Of a stretch of 37,258 nucleotides of DNA, positions 23,930 through 31,470 are shown one piece after another. Each line of letters starts with the position of its first letter. The stretch's first letter is position 1. The notes beneath the pieces were generated by a model that ran no database searches, was not told the origin of the DNA, and worked only from the letters and a program-made list of their open reading frames with translations. The translations under genes and the position numbers were made by a program. Source of the DNA: Pseudonocardia kujensis (GTDB lineage Bacteria > Actinomycetota > Actinomycetes > Mycobacteriales > Pseudonocardiaceae); contig NZ_JAJSOK010000072.1 in assembly GCF_021283305.1 (NCBI RefSeq), forward strand, positions 1 through 37,258, in the 5' to 3' direction.

Positions 23930-24649
23930 TCACGGTACGGGCCGGACCGCCCCGTCGCCCGCCGAATCGCGGCTGCCCGGCGGGCGGAGCACGGCCGAGG
24001 CGTCGGTGACCCGCAGCGCCCGCTCGGTGAAGCGGAACACCGCGGCGGGGCGGCCGCCGGCCGGCCCGGGCGGTGCGGTCTCGCCGGTCGCCTCCAGCAC
24101 GTGCCGGCGGGTGAGCACCCGCTGCAGGTTGGTCGCCGACACCGGGTGCCCCAGCGCCGCGACGTAGAGCTCGCGCAACGCCGACACCGTGAACTCCGGC
24201 GGGGCGAGGGCGAAACCCAGGTTGGTGTAGGACAGCTTGGCCCGCAGTCGGTCCCGCGCGTCGTGGACGATCTCGGCGTGGTCGAACGCCGTCTCCGGCA
24301 GGTCGTCCACCGGGAACCAGGCGGTGTCGTCGGGCACGGCCGGGTCGACGTCGGACGGGACGAGCCCGAGGAACGCCGTGGCGACCAGCCGGATCCCGGG
24401 CACCCGCTCCGGCGCGCTGAACACGCCGAGCTGCTCGACGTGGGTGACCTCGCGGACGTCGACCTTCTCGGCGAGCTGGCGGCGCACCGACTCCTCGACG
24501 TCCTCGGTGTCGCCCAGCGTCCCGCCGGGCAGGGCCCAGCGGCCCCGGTCGGGGTCCTTGCCGCGCTGCCAGAGCAGCACCTGGAGGGCGTCCTCGCGGA
24601 CCTGCAGGACGGCCGCGAGCACCTCGTGGCCCGTGGGACGGGCGGGCAT
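23930..24649 (-). CDS. nrtR: NrtR, Nudix-related regulator of NAD synthesis
   Basis: A 239-residue protein with an N-terminal Nudix domain (~residues 1-150) and a C-terminal winged helix (LYVAALGHPVSATNLQRVLTRR). The Nudix box reads GGTLGDTEDVEESVRRQLAE; the catalytic RExxEE is degenerate (RRQLAEK), as expected for NrtR, which senses ADP-ribose instead of hydrolysing it. NrtR represses NAD biosynthesis genes in many bacteria. nadABC lie divergently, with a perfect inverted repeat at their promoter. ATG at 24649 is chosen because TACGAT is 6 bases before it, and it matches the domain start (TGHEVLAAVLQVRE). Confidence 0.9.
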   Translation of the reverse strand: MPARPTGHEVLAAVLQVREDALQVLLWQRGKDPDRGRWALPGGTLGDTEDVEESVRRQLAEKVDVREVTHVEQLGVFSAPERVPGIRLVATAFLGLVPSDVDPAVPDDTAWFPVDDLPETAFDHAEIVHDARDRLRAKLSYTNLGFALAPPEFTVSALRELYVAALGHPVSATNLQRVLTRRHVLEATGETAPPGPAGGRPAAVFRFTERALRVTDASAVLRPPGSRDSAGDGAVRPVP

Positions 24650-24655
24650 GCGCCG

Positions 24656-24661
24656 ATCGTA
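24656..24661 (-). promoter_or_regulatory. Leaderless-type -10 box for nrtR
   Basis: On the minus strand TACGAT is followed by 6 bases (CGGCGC) and ATG. The same hexamer is the -10 of nadA on the other strand, 107 bases away. Confidence 0.5.
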
Positions 24662-24767
24662 GGGGGCGGCCCGGAGATCCGGGCGAACCGTCCGTTCCGG
24701 GACACGCAGGTTACGGGCAGGTGAGTTCCGGGTCACGCGGACGGTGTTCCCGGGGCGGCGGCGATGC

Positions 24768-24773
24768 TACGAT
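24768..24773 (+). promoter_or_regulatory. -10 box of the nadABC promoter
   Basis: TACGAT lies 47 bases before the nadA ATG and 6 bases before the inverted repeat at 24780. Transcription would begin within that repeat, so a bound repressor would block it. The -35 is poor. Confidence 0.5.
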
Positions 24774-24779
24774 CGCCCT

Positions 24780-24802
24780 GTTTTCGACCTACAGGCGAAA
24801 AC
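24780..24802 (+). promoter_or_regulatory. Likely NrtR operator in front of nadA
   Basis: A perfect inverted repeat, GTTTTCG (24780-24786) and CGAAAAC (24796-24802), separated by 9 bases. It is AT-rich for this genome, lies over the expected transcription start of nadABC, and faces the nrtR gene. NrtR operators in other bacteria are palindromes at this place; the exact motif differs by lineage, so the assignment is an inference. Confidence 0.65.
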
Positions 24803-24820
24803 ATCCGAGGAGGACGAGCG

Positions 24821-25822
24821 ATGACCGTGACGGCGGACGTGCAGGCGGGGACCGGCGTCCCGTACCCCGGCTGGGCCGACGAGGTGCGGGAGCTGGCGCG
24901 GAGGCGCGACGCGGTGCTGCTGGCGCACAACTACCAGCTGCCGGCGATCCAGGACGTGGCCGACCACGTGGGCGACTCCCTGGCGCTGTCCCGGATCGCG
25001 GCCGAGGTCGACGCGGGGACCATCGTGTTCTGCGGCGTCCACTTCATGGCCGAGACGGCGAAGATCCTCTCGCCGGAGAAGACCGTACTGATCCCCGACG
25101 CGCGGGCCGGCTGCTCGCTCGCCGACTCGATCACCGTCGACGAGCTGCGGGCCTGGAAGGCCGAGCACCCCGGCGCCGTCGTGGTCAGCTACGTGAACAC
25201 CACCGCCGCGGTCAAGGCGGAGACGGACATCTGCTGCACCTCGTCGAACGCGGTCGAGGTCGTCGCCTCGATCCCCGAGGACCGCGAGGTGCTCTTCCTG
25301 CCCGACCAGTTCCTCGGCGCGCACGTCCGGCGCACGCTGGGCCGGCAGAACATGCAGGTGTGGGCGGGGGAGTGCCACGTCCACGCCGGCATCAACGGCG
25401 CCGAGCTGACCGCGCAGGCCGAGGCGCACCCCGACGCCGAGCTCTTCGTGCACCCGGAGTGCGGCTGCGCCACCTCGGCGCTCTACCTCGCCGGCTCGGG
25501 GACCGTGGCCGCGGACCGGGTCAAGATCCTCTCGACGGGCGGGATGGTCGACGCCGCCCGGGCGTCGCACGCGAAGTCGGTGCTGGTGGCGACCGAGGTC
25601 GGCATGCTGCACCAGCTCCGCCGGGCCGCGCCGGAGATCGACTTCCGCGCGGTGAACGACCGCGCGAGCTGCAGCTACATGAAGATGATCACGCCGGAGG
25701 CGCTGCTGCGCAGCGTTCGCGAGGGCACCGACGAGGTGCACGTCGAGCCGGAGCTGGCTGCCCGGGGCCGCGCCGCGGTCGAGCGGATGATCGCGATCGG
25801 CCAGCCGGGAGGTGGCGAATGA
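24821..25822 (+). CDS. nadA: Quinolinate synthase
   Basis: A 333-residue enzyme that condenses iminoaspartate and DHAP to quinolinate, using a [4Fe-4S] cluster. The N-terminal HNYQLPAIQDVADHVGDS and SLADSITV segments are typical. Candidate cluster cysteines occur in VFCGVHFMAE (Cys71), HPECGCATS and RASCSYMKM. The ATG has GAGGAGGA 7 bases upstream, giving a 41-base leader that holds the NrtR-type operator. Its stop overlaps the nadB ATG by 4 bases. Confidence 0.96.
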   Translation: MTVTADVQAGTGVPYPGWADEVRELARRRDAVLLAHNYQLPAIQDVADHVGDSLALSRIAAEVDAGTIVFCGVHFMAETAKILSPEKTVLIPDARAGCSLADSITVDELRAWKAEHPGAVVVSYVNTTAAVKAETDICCTSSNAVEVVASIPEDREVLFLPDQFLGAHVRRTLGRQNMQVWAGECHVHAGINGAELTAQAEAHPDAELFVHPECGCATSALYLAGSGTVAADRVKILSTGGMVDAARASHAKSVLVATEVGMLHQLRRAAPEIDFRAVNDRASCSYMKMITPEALLRSVREGTDEVHVEPELAARGRAAVERMIAIGQPGGGE

Positions 25823-27417
25823 CGGGCCGGGACGTGGCCGTCGGCTGGGACGCCGCCGCCGACCTGGTCGTCGTCGGCAGTGGCGTCGCGGGGCTGACCG
25901 CCGCGCTCGACGCCGCCGAGGCCGGGCTGCGCGTGGTCGTGGTGACCAAGGACGCGACCGACGCGGGCAGCACCCGCTGGGCCCAGGGCGGCGTGGCCGT
26001 GGTGCTCGGCGACGTCCCGGGCGACACGGTCGACGCGCACGCCGCGGACACCCTCGCCGCGGGCGGCGGGCTCAACGACGCGGGAGCCGTCGCCGCGATC
26101 GTCGCCGGCGGGCCCGCAGCGGTCGGCCGGCTGCGCGAGCGCGGGGCGCTGTTCGACGCGCGTGGTGCCCGGCTCGACCGCACCCGGGAGGGCGGCCACT
26201 CCGCCTTCCGCGTGGTGCACGCGGGCGGCGACGCGACCGGCGCGGAGATCGAGCGCGCGCTCGTCGAGGCCGCCCGGTCGCTCACGATCCTCACCGGGCA
26301 CGTCGCCGTCGACGCGCTGAAGGACGCGTCCGGTCGGGTGGCCGGGCTCGCCGTGCTCGACGACACCGGCCGCCCCGGCGTGCTGCGCGCCCCGGCGGTG
26401 CTCCTGGCCACCGGGGGCTACGGGCAGCTCTACGCGAGCACCACCAACCCCGGGACCTCGACCGGTGACGGCGTGGCGCTGGCCCTGCGGGCCGGGGCCG
26501 CCGCGGCCGACCTGGAGTTCGTGCAGTTCCACCCCACCGTGCTCTACACCGGGCCCGCGGTCGGGCGCCGGCCGCTGGTGACCGAGGCGGTCCGCGGCGA
26601 GGGCGCGGTCCTGCGCGACCGGGCCGGCACCCGGTTCATGGTCGGCCGGCACCCGCTCGCCGACCTCGCCCCGCGCGACGTCGTGGCCGCGGCGATCACC
26701 CGCCGGATGGCCGAGACCGGCGCCGACTGCATGTACCTCGACGCGACCGGGCTGGAGGGCTTCGCCGCCCGCTTCCCCACGGTGTACGCCTCCTGCCGCG
26801 AGGCCGGGATCGACCCGACCCGCGAGCCGATCCCGGTCACCCCGGCCGCGCACTACGCGTGCGGGGGCGTGGTCGCCGACATCGACGGCCGCACCGCGGT
26901 CCCCGGCCTCTACGCCGCGGGCGAGGTGGCCCGGACCGGCCTGCACGGGGCGAACCGGCTGGCGTCGAACTCCCTGCTCGAGGGGCTCGTGGTGGGGGAG
27001 CGCACGGTCCGCGCCGTGGTCGAGGACCTGGCCCAGCCGCGGACGTCGGCGCCCGAGCTGATCGCCCCGGCGCCTGCCGTGGGCGTGGCCGACCGGGGCG
27101 TCGTGCAGCGCGCGATGAGCGCCTACGCCGCGATCGGGCGGGACGCGACCGGCCTGGCCACGGCGTCGGACGTCGTCGAGCGGGCCACCGTGCTGGCCAC
27201 CCCGCTCGACCGCACCGGCGTGGAGGACGCCGCGCTGACCCTGCTCGCGCAGGCCGTGCTCGCGGCCGCCGGCACCCGCCGGGAGAGCCGCGGCTGCCAC
27301 GTCCGCACGGACTTCCCCGAGCGCGACGACGTGTGGCAGAAGGAGTCCCTGACCGTGACCCTCGACGACGCCGGCCGCCCCCGGATCGGCGCGGACGCCC
27401 TGGCGGGTGCGGCATGA
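25819..27417 (+). CDS. nadB: L-aspartate oxidase
   Basis: A 532-residue flavoprotein of the succinate dehydrogenase/fumarate reductase group. It oxidises aspartate to iminoaspartate for NadA. The FAD-binding motif is VVVGSGVAGLTAALDAAEAG near residues 14-33. Active-site blocks include STRWAQGGVAVV, EFVQFHPTVLY, TEAVRGEGAVLRD, and the late ASNSLLEGLVVGERT. It overlaps nadA and nadC by 4 bases each. Confidence 0.96.
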   Translation: MTGRDVAVGWDAAADLVVVGSGVAGLTAALDAAEAGLRVVVVTKDATDAGSTRWAQGGVAVVLGDVPGDTVDAHAADTLAAGGGLNDAGAVAAIVAGGPAAVGRLRERGALFDARGARLDRTREGGHSAFRVVHAGGDATGAEIERALVEAARSLTILTGHVAVDALKDASGRVAGLAVLDDTGRPGVLRAPAVLLATGGYGQLYASTTNPGTSTGDGVALALRAGAAAADLEFVQFHPTVLYTGPAVGRRPLVTEAVRGEGAVLRDRAGTRFMVGRHPLADLAPRDVVAAAITRRMAETGADCMYLDATGLEGFAARFPTVYASCREAGIDPTREPIPVTPAAHYACGGVVADIDGRTAVPGLYAAGEVARTGLHGANRLASNSLLEGLVVGERTVRAVVEDLAQPRTSAPELIAPAPAVGVADRGVVQRAMSAYAAIGRDATGLATASDVVERATVLATPLDRTGVEDAALTLLAQAVLAAAGTRRESRGCHVRTDFPERDDVWQKESLTVTLDDAGRPRIGADALAGAA

Positions 27418-28304
27418 GCACCGTGAACACGGCGATCGCCGCCGGCGTCGGCGGAGCCACCGAGATCGGGGTGCCGGACCCCGAGGACCTGGCCCGCGTG
27501 GTGCGCACCGCGCTCGACGAGGACCTGCGCTACGGGCCCGACGCCACCACGGCCGCGACCGTGCCCGCCGACGCCGTCGCGGTCGGGTCGTTCACCCCGC
27601 GCAAGGCCGGCGTGCTGTCCGGCGTCCCGGTCGCGAAGGCGGTGCTGGACCTGGTCGTGCCGGAGTGGGAGCTGCGCGCGGAGCTGCCGGACGGGTCCCG
27701 GCTGACGCCGGGCGAGCCCGCGCTCGTCGTCCGGGCGCCGGTCCGGGCGCTGCTGACGGCCGAGCGCACCGCCCTGAACCTGCTCTGCCACCTGTCCGGG
27801 GTGGCGACGGCGACGGCGCAGTGGGTCGACGCCGTCGCGGGCACCGGGGCGCGGATCCGGGACACCCGCAAGACGCTGCCCGGGCTGCGGCTGCTGGAGA
27901 AGTACGCCGTGCGCTGCGGCGGCGGGGTGAACCACCGGCTCGGGCTCGGCGACGCGATCCTGATCAAGGACAACCACGTGGCCGCGGCGGGGTCGGTGTC
28001 CGCGGCGCTGCGGGCCGCGCGCGAGCGGGCGCCGGAGCTGCCGTGCGAGGTCGAGGTGGACTCGCTCGCCCAGCTCGACGAGGTGCTGGCGCTGGGTGCG
28101 GAGCTGGTCCTGCTGGACAACTTCAGCCCGGAGCAGACCGCGGAGGCGGTGCGCCGCAGGGGTTCCGCGCCCACGCTGCTGGAGTCGAGCGGCGGGCTGG
28201 TGCTCGCGAACGCCCGGGAGTACGCCGTGACCGGGGTGGACTTCATCTCGGTCGGGGCCCTGACCCACTCGGTGACGGCGCTGGACCTGGGCCTGGACCT
28301 CTGA
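27414..28304 (+). CDS. nadC: Nicotinate-nucleotide pyrophosphorylase (carboxylating)
   Basis: A 296-residue enzyme that turns quinolinate and PRPP into nicotinate mononucleotide and CO2, completing de novo synthesis after NadB and NadA. Marks are LNLLCHLSGVATAT, RIRDTRKTLPGLRLLEKYAV, GGGVNHRLGLGDAILIKDNH and the phosphate-binding VDFISVGALTHS near the end. It overlaps nadB by 4 bases. A perfect 11-base hairpin follows the stop. Confidence 0.97.
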   Translation: MSTVNTAIAAGVGGATEIGVPDPEDLARVVRTALDEDLRYGPDATTAATVPADAVAVGSFTPRKAGVLSGVPVAKAVLDLVVPEWELRAELPDGSRLTPGEPALVVRAPVRALLTAERTALNLLCHLSGVATATAQWVDAVAGTGARIRDTRKTLPGLRLLEKYAVRCGGGVNHRLGLGDAILIKDNHVAAAGSVSAALRAARERAPELPCEVEVDSLAQLDEVLALGAELVLLDNFSPEQTAEAVRRRGSAPTLLESSGGLVLANAREYAVTGVDFISVGALTHSVTALDLGLDL

Positions 28305-28306
28305 GC

Positions 28307-28335
28307 CGTGGTGCAGGCGCCGCTCCTGCACCACG
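28307..28335. terminator. Terminator hairpin after nadABC
   Basis: CGTGGTGCAGG (28307-28317) and CCTGCACCACG (28325-28335) are perfectly complementary around a 7-base loop. It begins 2 bases after the nadC stop and ends 9 bases before the converging gene's stop, so it can serve both directions. Confidence 0.75.
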
Positions 28336-28344
28336 TCGGTCACG

Positions 28345-28815
28345 TCAGTAGGGGGCGAGCTCGAGGACCGGGCGGCCGGACTCGGCGGCGTCGCGGGCGA
28401 AGGCGGCGAGGTCGGAGAGGATCTCGCCGAGCGCGTCCGGCTCGTCGTGCGCGATGGCCTCCGACCAGGCGGCCATCACCGGCGGCGCGGTCCGCGGGGT
28501 CATCTCGGCCAGGGCCTCGATCGCGGCTGCGGGCACCCGCGTCACGATCATGCCCGCGTCGACCTCGACGGCGAGCAGGCCGGCCGGTGCGCGCCGCTCG
28601 GCCGGCGCGGTGTCGGTCGGCGCGGTGTCGGCCGGCGCGGTGTCGGTCGGCGGGTCGGCCGGCCCGGTGTCGGACAGGGCCGCGTAGAGCGCGGCCAGCT
28701 CGCTGCGGCGCAACGGGATCGACAGGTGCGGCCAGTCGTCGAAGGAGTGCTCGCCGGACGCCACCGAGGCCACCGCGTCGGCCTCGTGCTCACCGGCCAG
28801 GAACCAGTCGCTCAC
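28345..28815 (-). CDS. Unknown protein with internal repeat
   Basis: A 156-residue acidic protein I do not recognise. It has two ordered parts, MSDWFLAGEHEADAVASVAS to LRRSELAALYAALSDTGPAD and AGLLAVEVDAGMIVTRVPAAA to the C-terminus, joined by a linker of DTAPAD/DTAPTD repeats. The GTG start is leaderless by the TAGATT box 7 bases upstream. The gene follows the winged-helix gene, whose TAG stop lies within that box. Converges on nadC. Confidence 0.7.
   Translation of the reverse strand: MSDWFLAGEHEADAVASVASGEHSFDDWPHLSIPLRRSELAALYAALSDTGPADPPTDTAPADTAPTDTAPAERRAPAGLLAVEVDAGMIVTRVPAAAIEALAEMTPRTAPPVMAAWSEAIAHDEPDALGEILSDLAAFARDAAESGRPVLELAPY
28603..28672 (-). repeat. 15-base in-frame tandem repeat in the unknown gene
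   Basis: About four units of 15 bases, on the plus strand GGCGCGGTGTCGG followed by TC or CC, give DTAPA/DTAPT on the coding strand. The linker lies between two more complex halves of the protein. Confidence 0.7.
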
Positions 28816-28822
28816 CCCGCGG

Positions 28823-28828
28823 AATCTA
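28823..28828 (-). promoter_or_regulatory. Leaderless-type -10 box containing a stop codon
   Basis: On the minus strand TAGATT is followed by 7 bases and the GTG at 28815. The TAG (28828-28826) is the stop codon of the gene before it. Confidence 0.5.
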
Positions 28829-29989
28829 GGCCAGCAGCTCGGCGGCCATCGGGGCGGGGAAGCGCACGGTGAAGCGGACCTCGCCGAGCAGGGCCTCCAG
28901 GGCGTGTGCGGCGGCCTCGACCTGCGCGCGGGCCTCGGCCCCGACGTCGGTCAGCAGCTTCAGCGCGATCGTCCCGTCCTTGCGCTGCACCCAGCCGCCC
29001 GCGACCGCCCCGTCGACCCAGATCGTGGGGCCGCCGTTGCCGTTGCGGTCGAACAGGTGCGGCGTGAGCGCGGGGTCCAGGTAGTGGTCGCGCTGCTTCC
29101 AGCCCATGGTCGTGGGGTCGAGGCCCGGGAGGAGGACCACGGACGGCTGCGGCTCCACGGGATCGAGGTCGTCGGGCAGGACGAACCCGGCGTCGGTCTC
29201 CACGGCCCCGACGTCGGCGAGCGCGGCCTTCGTGGTCGCGACCGTCCACCCGGCCCACCACTTCAGGTCGTCGCGGGTGGCCGGGCCGAAGGCACGCAGG
29301 TAGGCGCGGGCGAGCCCGGCCGCGGCCTCGCGCCTGGGCAGCGGCTCGCCGAGCCCGCCCGGGACCCAGGCGTCGGCGGCGGCCCAGCGGTACTGGCCGT
29401 TGATCCAGGTGCCGGTGGGCCGGGCGCGCAGCACCTCGCCGTCGAACCCCATGACCAGCAGGACCCGGGAGTGCAACGCCTGCACGGTCGCCTGGATCGG
29501 GACCGGCGTGGTGAGCTCCGGCAGCCGCAGGCCGACCTCGCGGGCGGGCAGCGGGCCCTCGGCCACGAGCAGCTCCCGGATCCGGGCGCGGGCGTCGGCG
29601 ACGGTGGCGTCGGGGTCGGCGTACCCGCCGGCCGTCAGCTGCTGGTGCAGGTTGCGCCGCTGCACGGCGGCGACGTCGACGGTCGCGGCGTGGTGGGCGA
29701 GCCGGGCGTGGTGCGGGCCGAAGACCCACAGCGTGCGGCGCATGGCGTGGTGCCGGAGCAGGCTGCGGTCCTCGTAGAGCGCACGCTCCACCGCGGCGAG
29801 GTCCGGGTGCGCCATCCGCGCCGCGGCCGAGAGGTAGACCGTGACCGGGTCGCTGGAGTGCAGCCCGACCAGGTCGTCGACGATCCGCGGGACGTCGTCC
29901 GTGCGGGTCGCGGGGGCCAGCCGGTGCCGGGCGACGAGCCGCGCACGCCGCTGCTCGGCCGAGATGGAGGGAAGCGCCACCTGCCGCAT
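28826..29989 (-). CDS. Winged-helix DNA-binding domain protein (HTH_42 type)
   Basis: A 387-residue protein of the HTH_42 (winged-helix, formerly DUF1006) family. The start LARHRLAPATRTDDVPRIVDDLVGLHSSDPV and the LRHHAMRRTLWVFGP segment are typical, as are ATRDDLKWWAGWTV and the late NGGPTIWVDGAVAGGWVQRKDG. Related proteins include DNA glycosylases for interstrand crosslinks (AlkX/YcaQ-like), so DNA repair is possible but the exact role is not shown. ATG at 29989 has AGGGAA 5 bases upstream. A 14-codon upstream ORF ends in TAATG, overlapping this start. Confidence 0.8.
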   Translation of the reverse strand: MRQVALPSISAEQRRARLVARHRLAPATRTDDVPRIVDDLVGLHSSDPVTVYLSAAARMAHPDLAAVERALYEDRSLLRHHAMRRTLWVFGPHHARLAHHAATVDVAAVQRRNLHQQLTAGGYADPDATVADARARIRELLVAEGPLPAREVGLRLPELTTPVPIQATVQALHSRVLLVMGFDGEVLRARPTGTWINGQYRWAAADAWVPGGLGEPLPRREAAAGLARAYLRAFGPATRDDLKWWAGWTVATTKAALADVGAVETDAGFVLPDDLDPVEPQPSVVLLPGLDPTTMGWKQRDHYLDPALTPHLFDRNGNGGPTIWVDGAVAGGWVQRKDGTIALKLLTDVGAEARAQVEAAAHALEALLGEVRFTVRFPAPMAAELLA

Positions 29990-30005
29990 TATGGTTCCCT
30001 GACGC
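29985..30005 (-). repeat. Downstream copy of a duplicated translation start
   Basis: On the minus strand the copy GCGTCAGGGAACCATAATG carries the ribosome site and ATG of the winged-helix gene. A second copy lies at 30026-30048 and differs by one base and a 2-base insertion. Confidence 0.7.
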
Positions 30006-30033
30006 ACTCCGGCGGCCGGTGAGATCGCATCAT
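29989..30033 (-). CDS. 14-residue upstream ORF before the winged-helix gene
   Basis: ATG-ATG at 30033-30028 starts MMRSHRPPECVREP, closed by TAA at 29991-29989, whose last base is the A of the downstream ATG (TAATG). It has its own AGGGAA ribosome site, 4 bases before the first ATG and 7 before the second. The arrangement allows re-initiation at the main gene. No run of one amino acid suggests classic attenuation. Whether it is translated is untested. Confidence 0.4.
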   Translation of the reverse strand: MMRSHRPPECVREP

Positions 30034-30048
30034 GGTTTTCCCTGACGC
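30026..30048 (-). repeat. Upstream copy of the duplicated translation start
   Basis: Minus strand GCGTCAGGGAAAACCATGAT followed by GCG matches the copy at 29985-30005 apart from two added A and one substitution. The copies are 20 bases apart. Confidence 0.7.
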
Positions 30049-30096
30049 GGTCCTCGAGCCCGCCGGAGCGCGTGCTGGCTCCATCACCCCGCACCG

Positions 30097-30102
30097 TACC
30101 CT
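30097..30102 (+). promoter_or_regulatory. Leaderless-type -10 box for hisD
   Basis: TACCCT is followed by 6 bases (GGACGC) and the hisD ATG at 30109. There is no ribosome site before the ATG. Confidence 0.5.
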
Positions 30103-30108
30103 GGACGC

Positions 30109-31455
30109 ATGGTCCGCCCACTCCTGCGCCGCCTCGACCTGCGCTCCGAACCGCTGCCGCGACCTGCCGTGCTGCGCGGGATGCTGCCGCGCGCGGAGCT
30201 CGACGTCGACGCGGCGCTCGAGGCGGTCCGCCCGATCGTCGAGTCGGTGCGGGAGCGGGGCGTGGCGGCCGTGCTGGAGTTCACCGAGCGCTTCGACAAG
30301 GTACGGCCCGCGAGCGTCCGGGTGCCCGCGGCGGAGCTGGAGAAGGCCCTCGCCGACCTCGAGCCGGCCGTGCGCGAGGCGCTGGAGACCTCGATCGCGC
30401 GCGCCCGGAAGGTGCACGAGGAGCAGCGCCGCGAGGACGTCGTCACCCGCGTCGTACCGGGCGGCACGGTCACCGAGCGGTTCGTCCCGGTCCGCCGGGT
30501 CGGGCTGTACGCGCCGGGCGGGCTGGCGGTGTACCCGTCGTCGGTGATCATGAACGTGGTCCCGGCGCAGGCCGCGGGCGTGGAGTCGCTGGTCGTGGCC
30601 TCGCCGCCGCAGGCGGAGAACGGCGGCCTCCCGCACCCCACGATCCTGGCCGCGGCGGCGCTGCTGGGCGTCGACGAGGTGTGGGCCGTCGGCGGGGCGC
30701 AGTGCGTCGCGCTGCTGGCCCACGGCGGCACCGACACGGACGGCGCCGATCTCGAGCCGGTCGACATGGTCACCGGGCCGGGCAACATCTACCTGACCGC
30801 CGCCAAGCGCATGCTCCGCGGCCTCGTCGGGATCGACGCCGAGGCCGGCACCACCGAGATCGCGATCCTGGCCGACGGCGGGGCGGACCCGGTGCACGTC
30901 GCCGCCGACCTGATCTCGCAGGCCGAGCACGACCCGAACGCCGCGTCGGTGCTGGTCACGACCTCGGACGAGCTGGCCGGGGCGGTCGACGCCGAGCTGG
31001 AGCGCCAGGTCGCCGCCACCAAGCACACCGAGCGCATCCGCACCGCGCTCGCCGGGCCGCAGTCGGGCACGATCCTGGTGCGCGACCTGGCCGACGGTGT
31101 CGCGGTCGTCGACGCCTACGCCGCCGAGCACCTGGAGATCCAGACCGCCGACGCCCGCGAGGTCGGCGCGCGGGTCCGCAACGCCGGGGCGATCTTCATC
31201 GGCCCGTACGCGCCCGTCTCGCTCGGCGACTACTGCGCCGGCTCCAACCACGTGCTGCCGACCGGCGGCTGCGCACGGCACTCGGGCGGGCTCTCCACCG
31301 GCACGTTCCTGCGCGGCGTGCACGTGGTCGAGTACACCGAGGAGGCGCTGCGCGAGGTGGCGGACAAGGTCGTCACGCTGGCCACCGCGGAGGACCTACC
31401 GGCCCACGGCCAGGCCGTCACCGCCCGCTTCGGGACCGCGGGGTCCGGCCGGTGA
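30109..31455 (+). CDS. hisD: Histidinol dehydrogenase
   Basis: A 448-residue zinc enzyme that oxidises histidinol to histidine in the last two steps. Marks: FTERFDKV, VGLYAPGGLAVYPSSVIMN, GPGNIYLTAAKRML, AGTTEIAILADG and the C-terminal GSNHVLPTGGCARHSGGLST with zinc-site residues. It begins the histidine gene run and overlaps hisC by 4 bases (GTGA). Confidence 0.97.
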   Translation: MVRPLLRRLDLRSEPLPRPAVLRGMLPRAELDVDAALEAVRPIVESVRERGVAAVLEFTERFDKVRPASVRVPAAELEKALADLEPAVREALETSIARARKVHEEQRREDVVTRVVPGGTVTERFVPVRRVGLYAPGGLAVYPSSVIMNVVPAQAAGVESLVVASPPQAENGGLPHPTILAAAALLGVDEVWAVGGAQCVALLAHGGTDTDGADLEPVDMVTGPGNIYLTAAKRMLRGLVGIDAEAGTTEIAILADGGADPVHVAADLISQAEHDPNAASVLVTTSDELAGAVDAELERQVAATKHTERIRTALAGPQSGTILVRDLADGVAVVDAYAAEHLEIQTADAREVGARVRNAGAIFIGPYAPVSLGDYCAGSNHVLPTGGCARHSGGLSTGTFLRGVHVVEYTEEALREVADKVVTLATAEDLPAHGQAVTARFGTAGSGR

Positions 31456-31470
31456 GCGAGCGCGCGAGCG
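31452..31470 (+). repeat. Start-codon repeat element, copy 1 (hisC)
   Basis: GTGAGCGAGCGCGCGAGCG covers the hisC GTG and its first codons. It contains GCGAGC twice with a 2-base spacer. Nearly the same sequence stands at the starts of hisB and hisI. Confidence 0.75.

Noticed and set aside
23920..23931. Palindrome GACCACGTGGTC at the LON-domain gene start
   Set aside because: It falls on the nrtR stop/LON start junction inside a probable operon, where no promoter is needed. Likely chance in this base composition.
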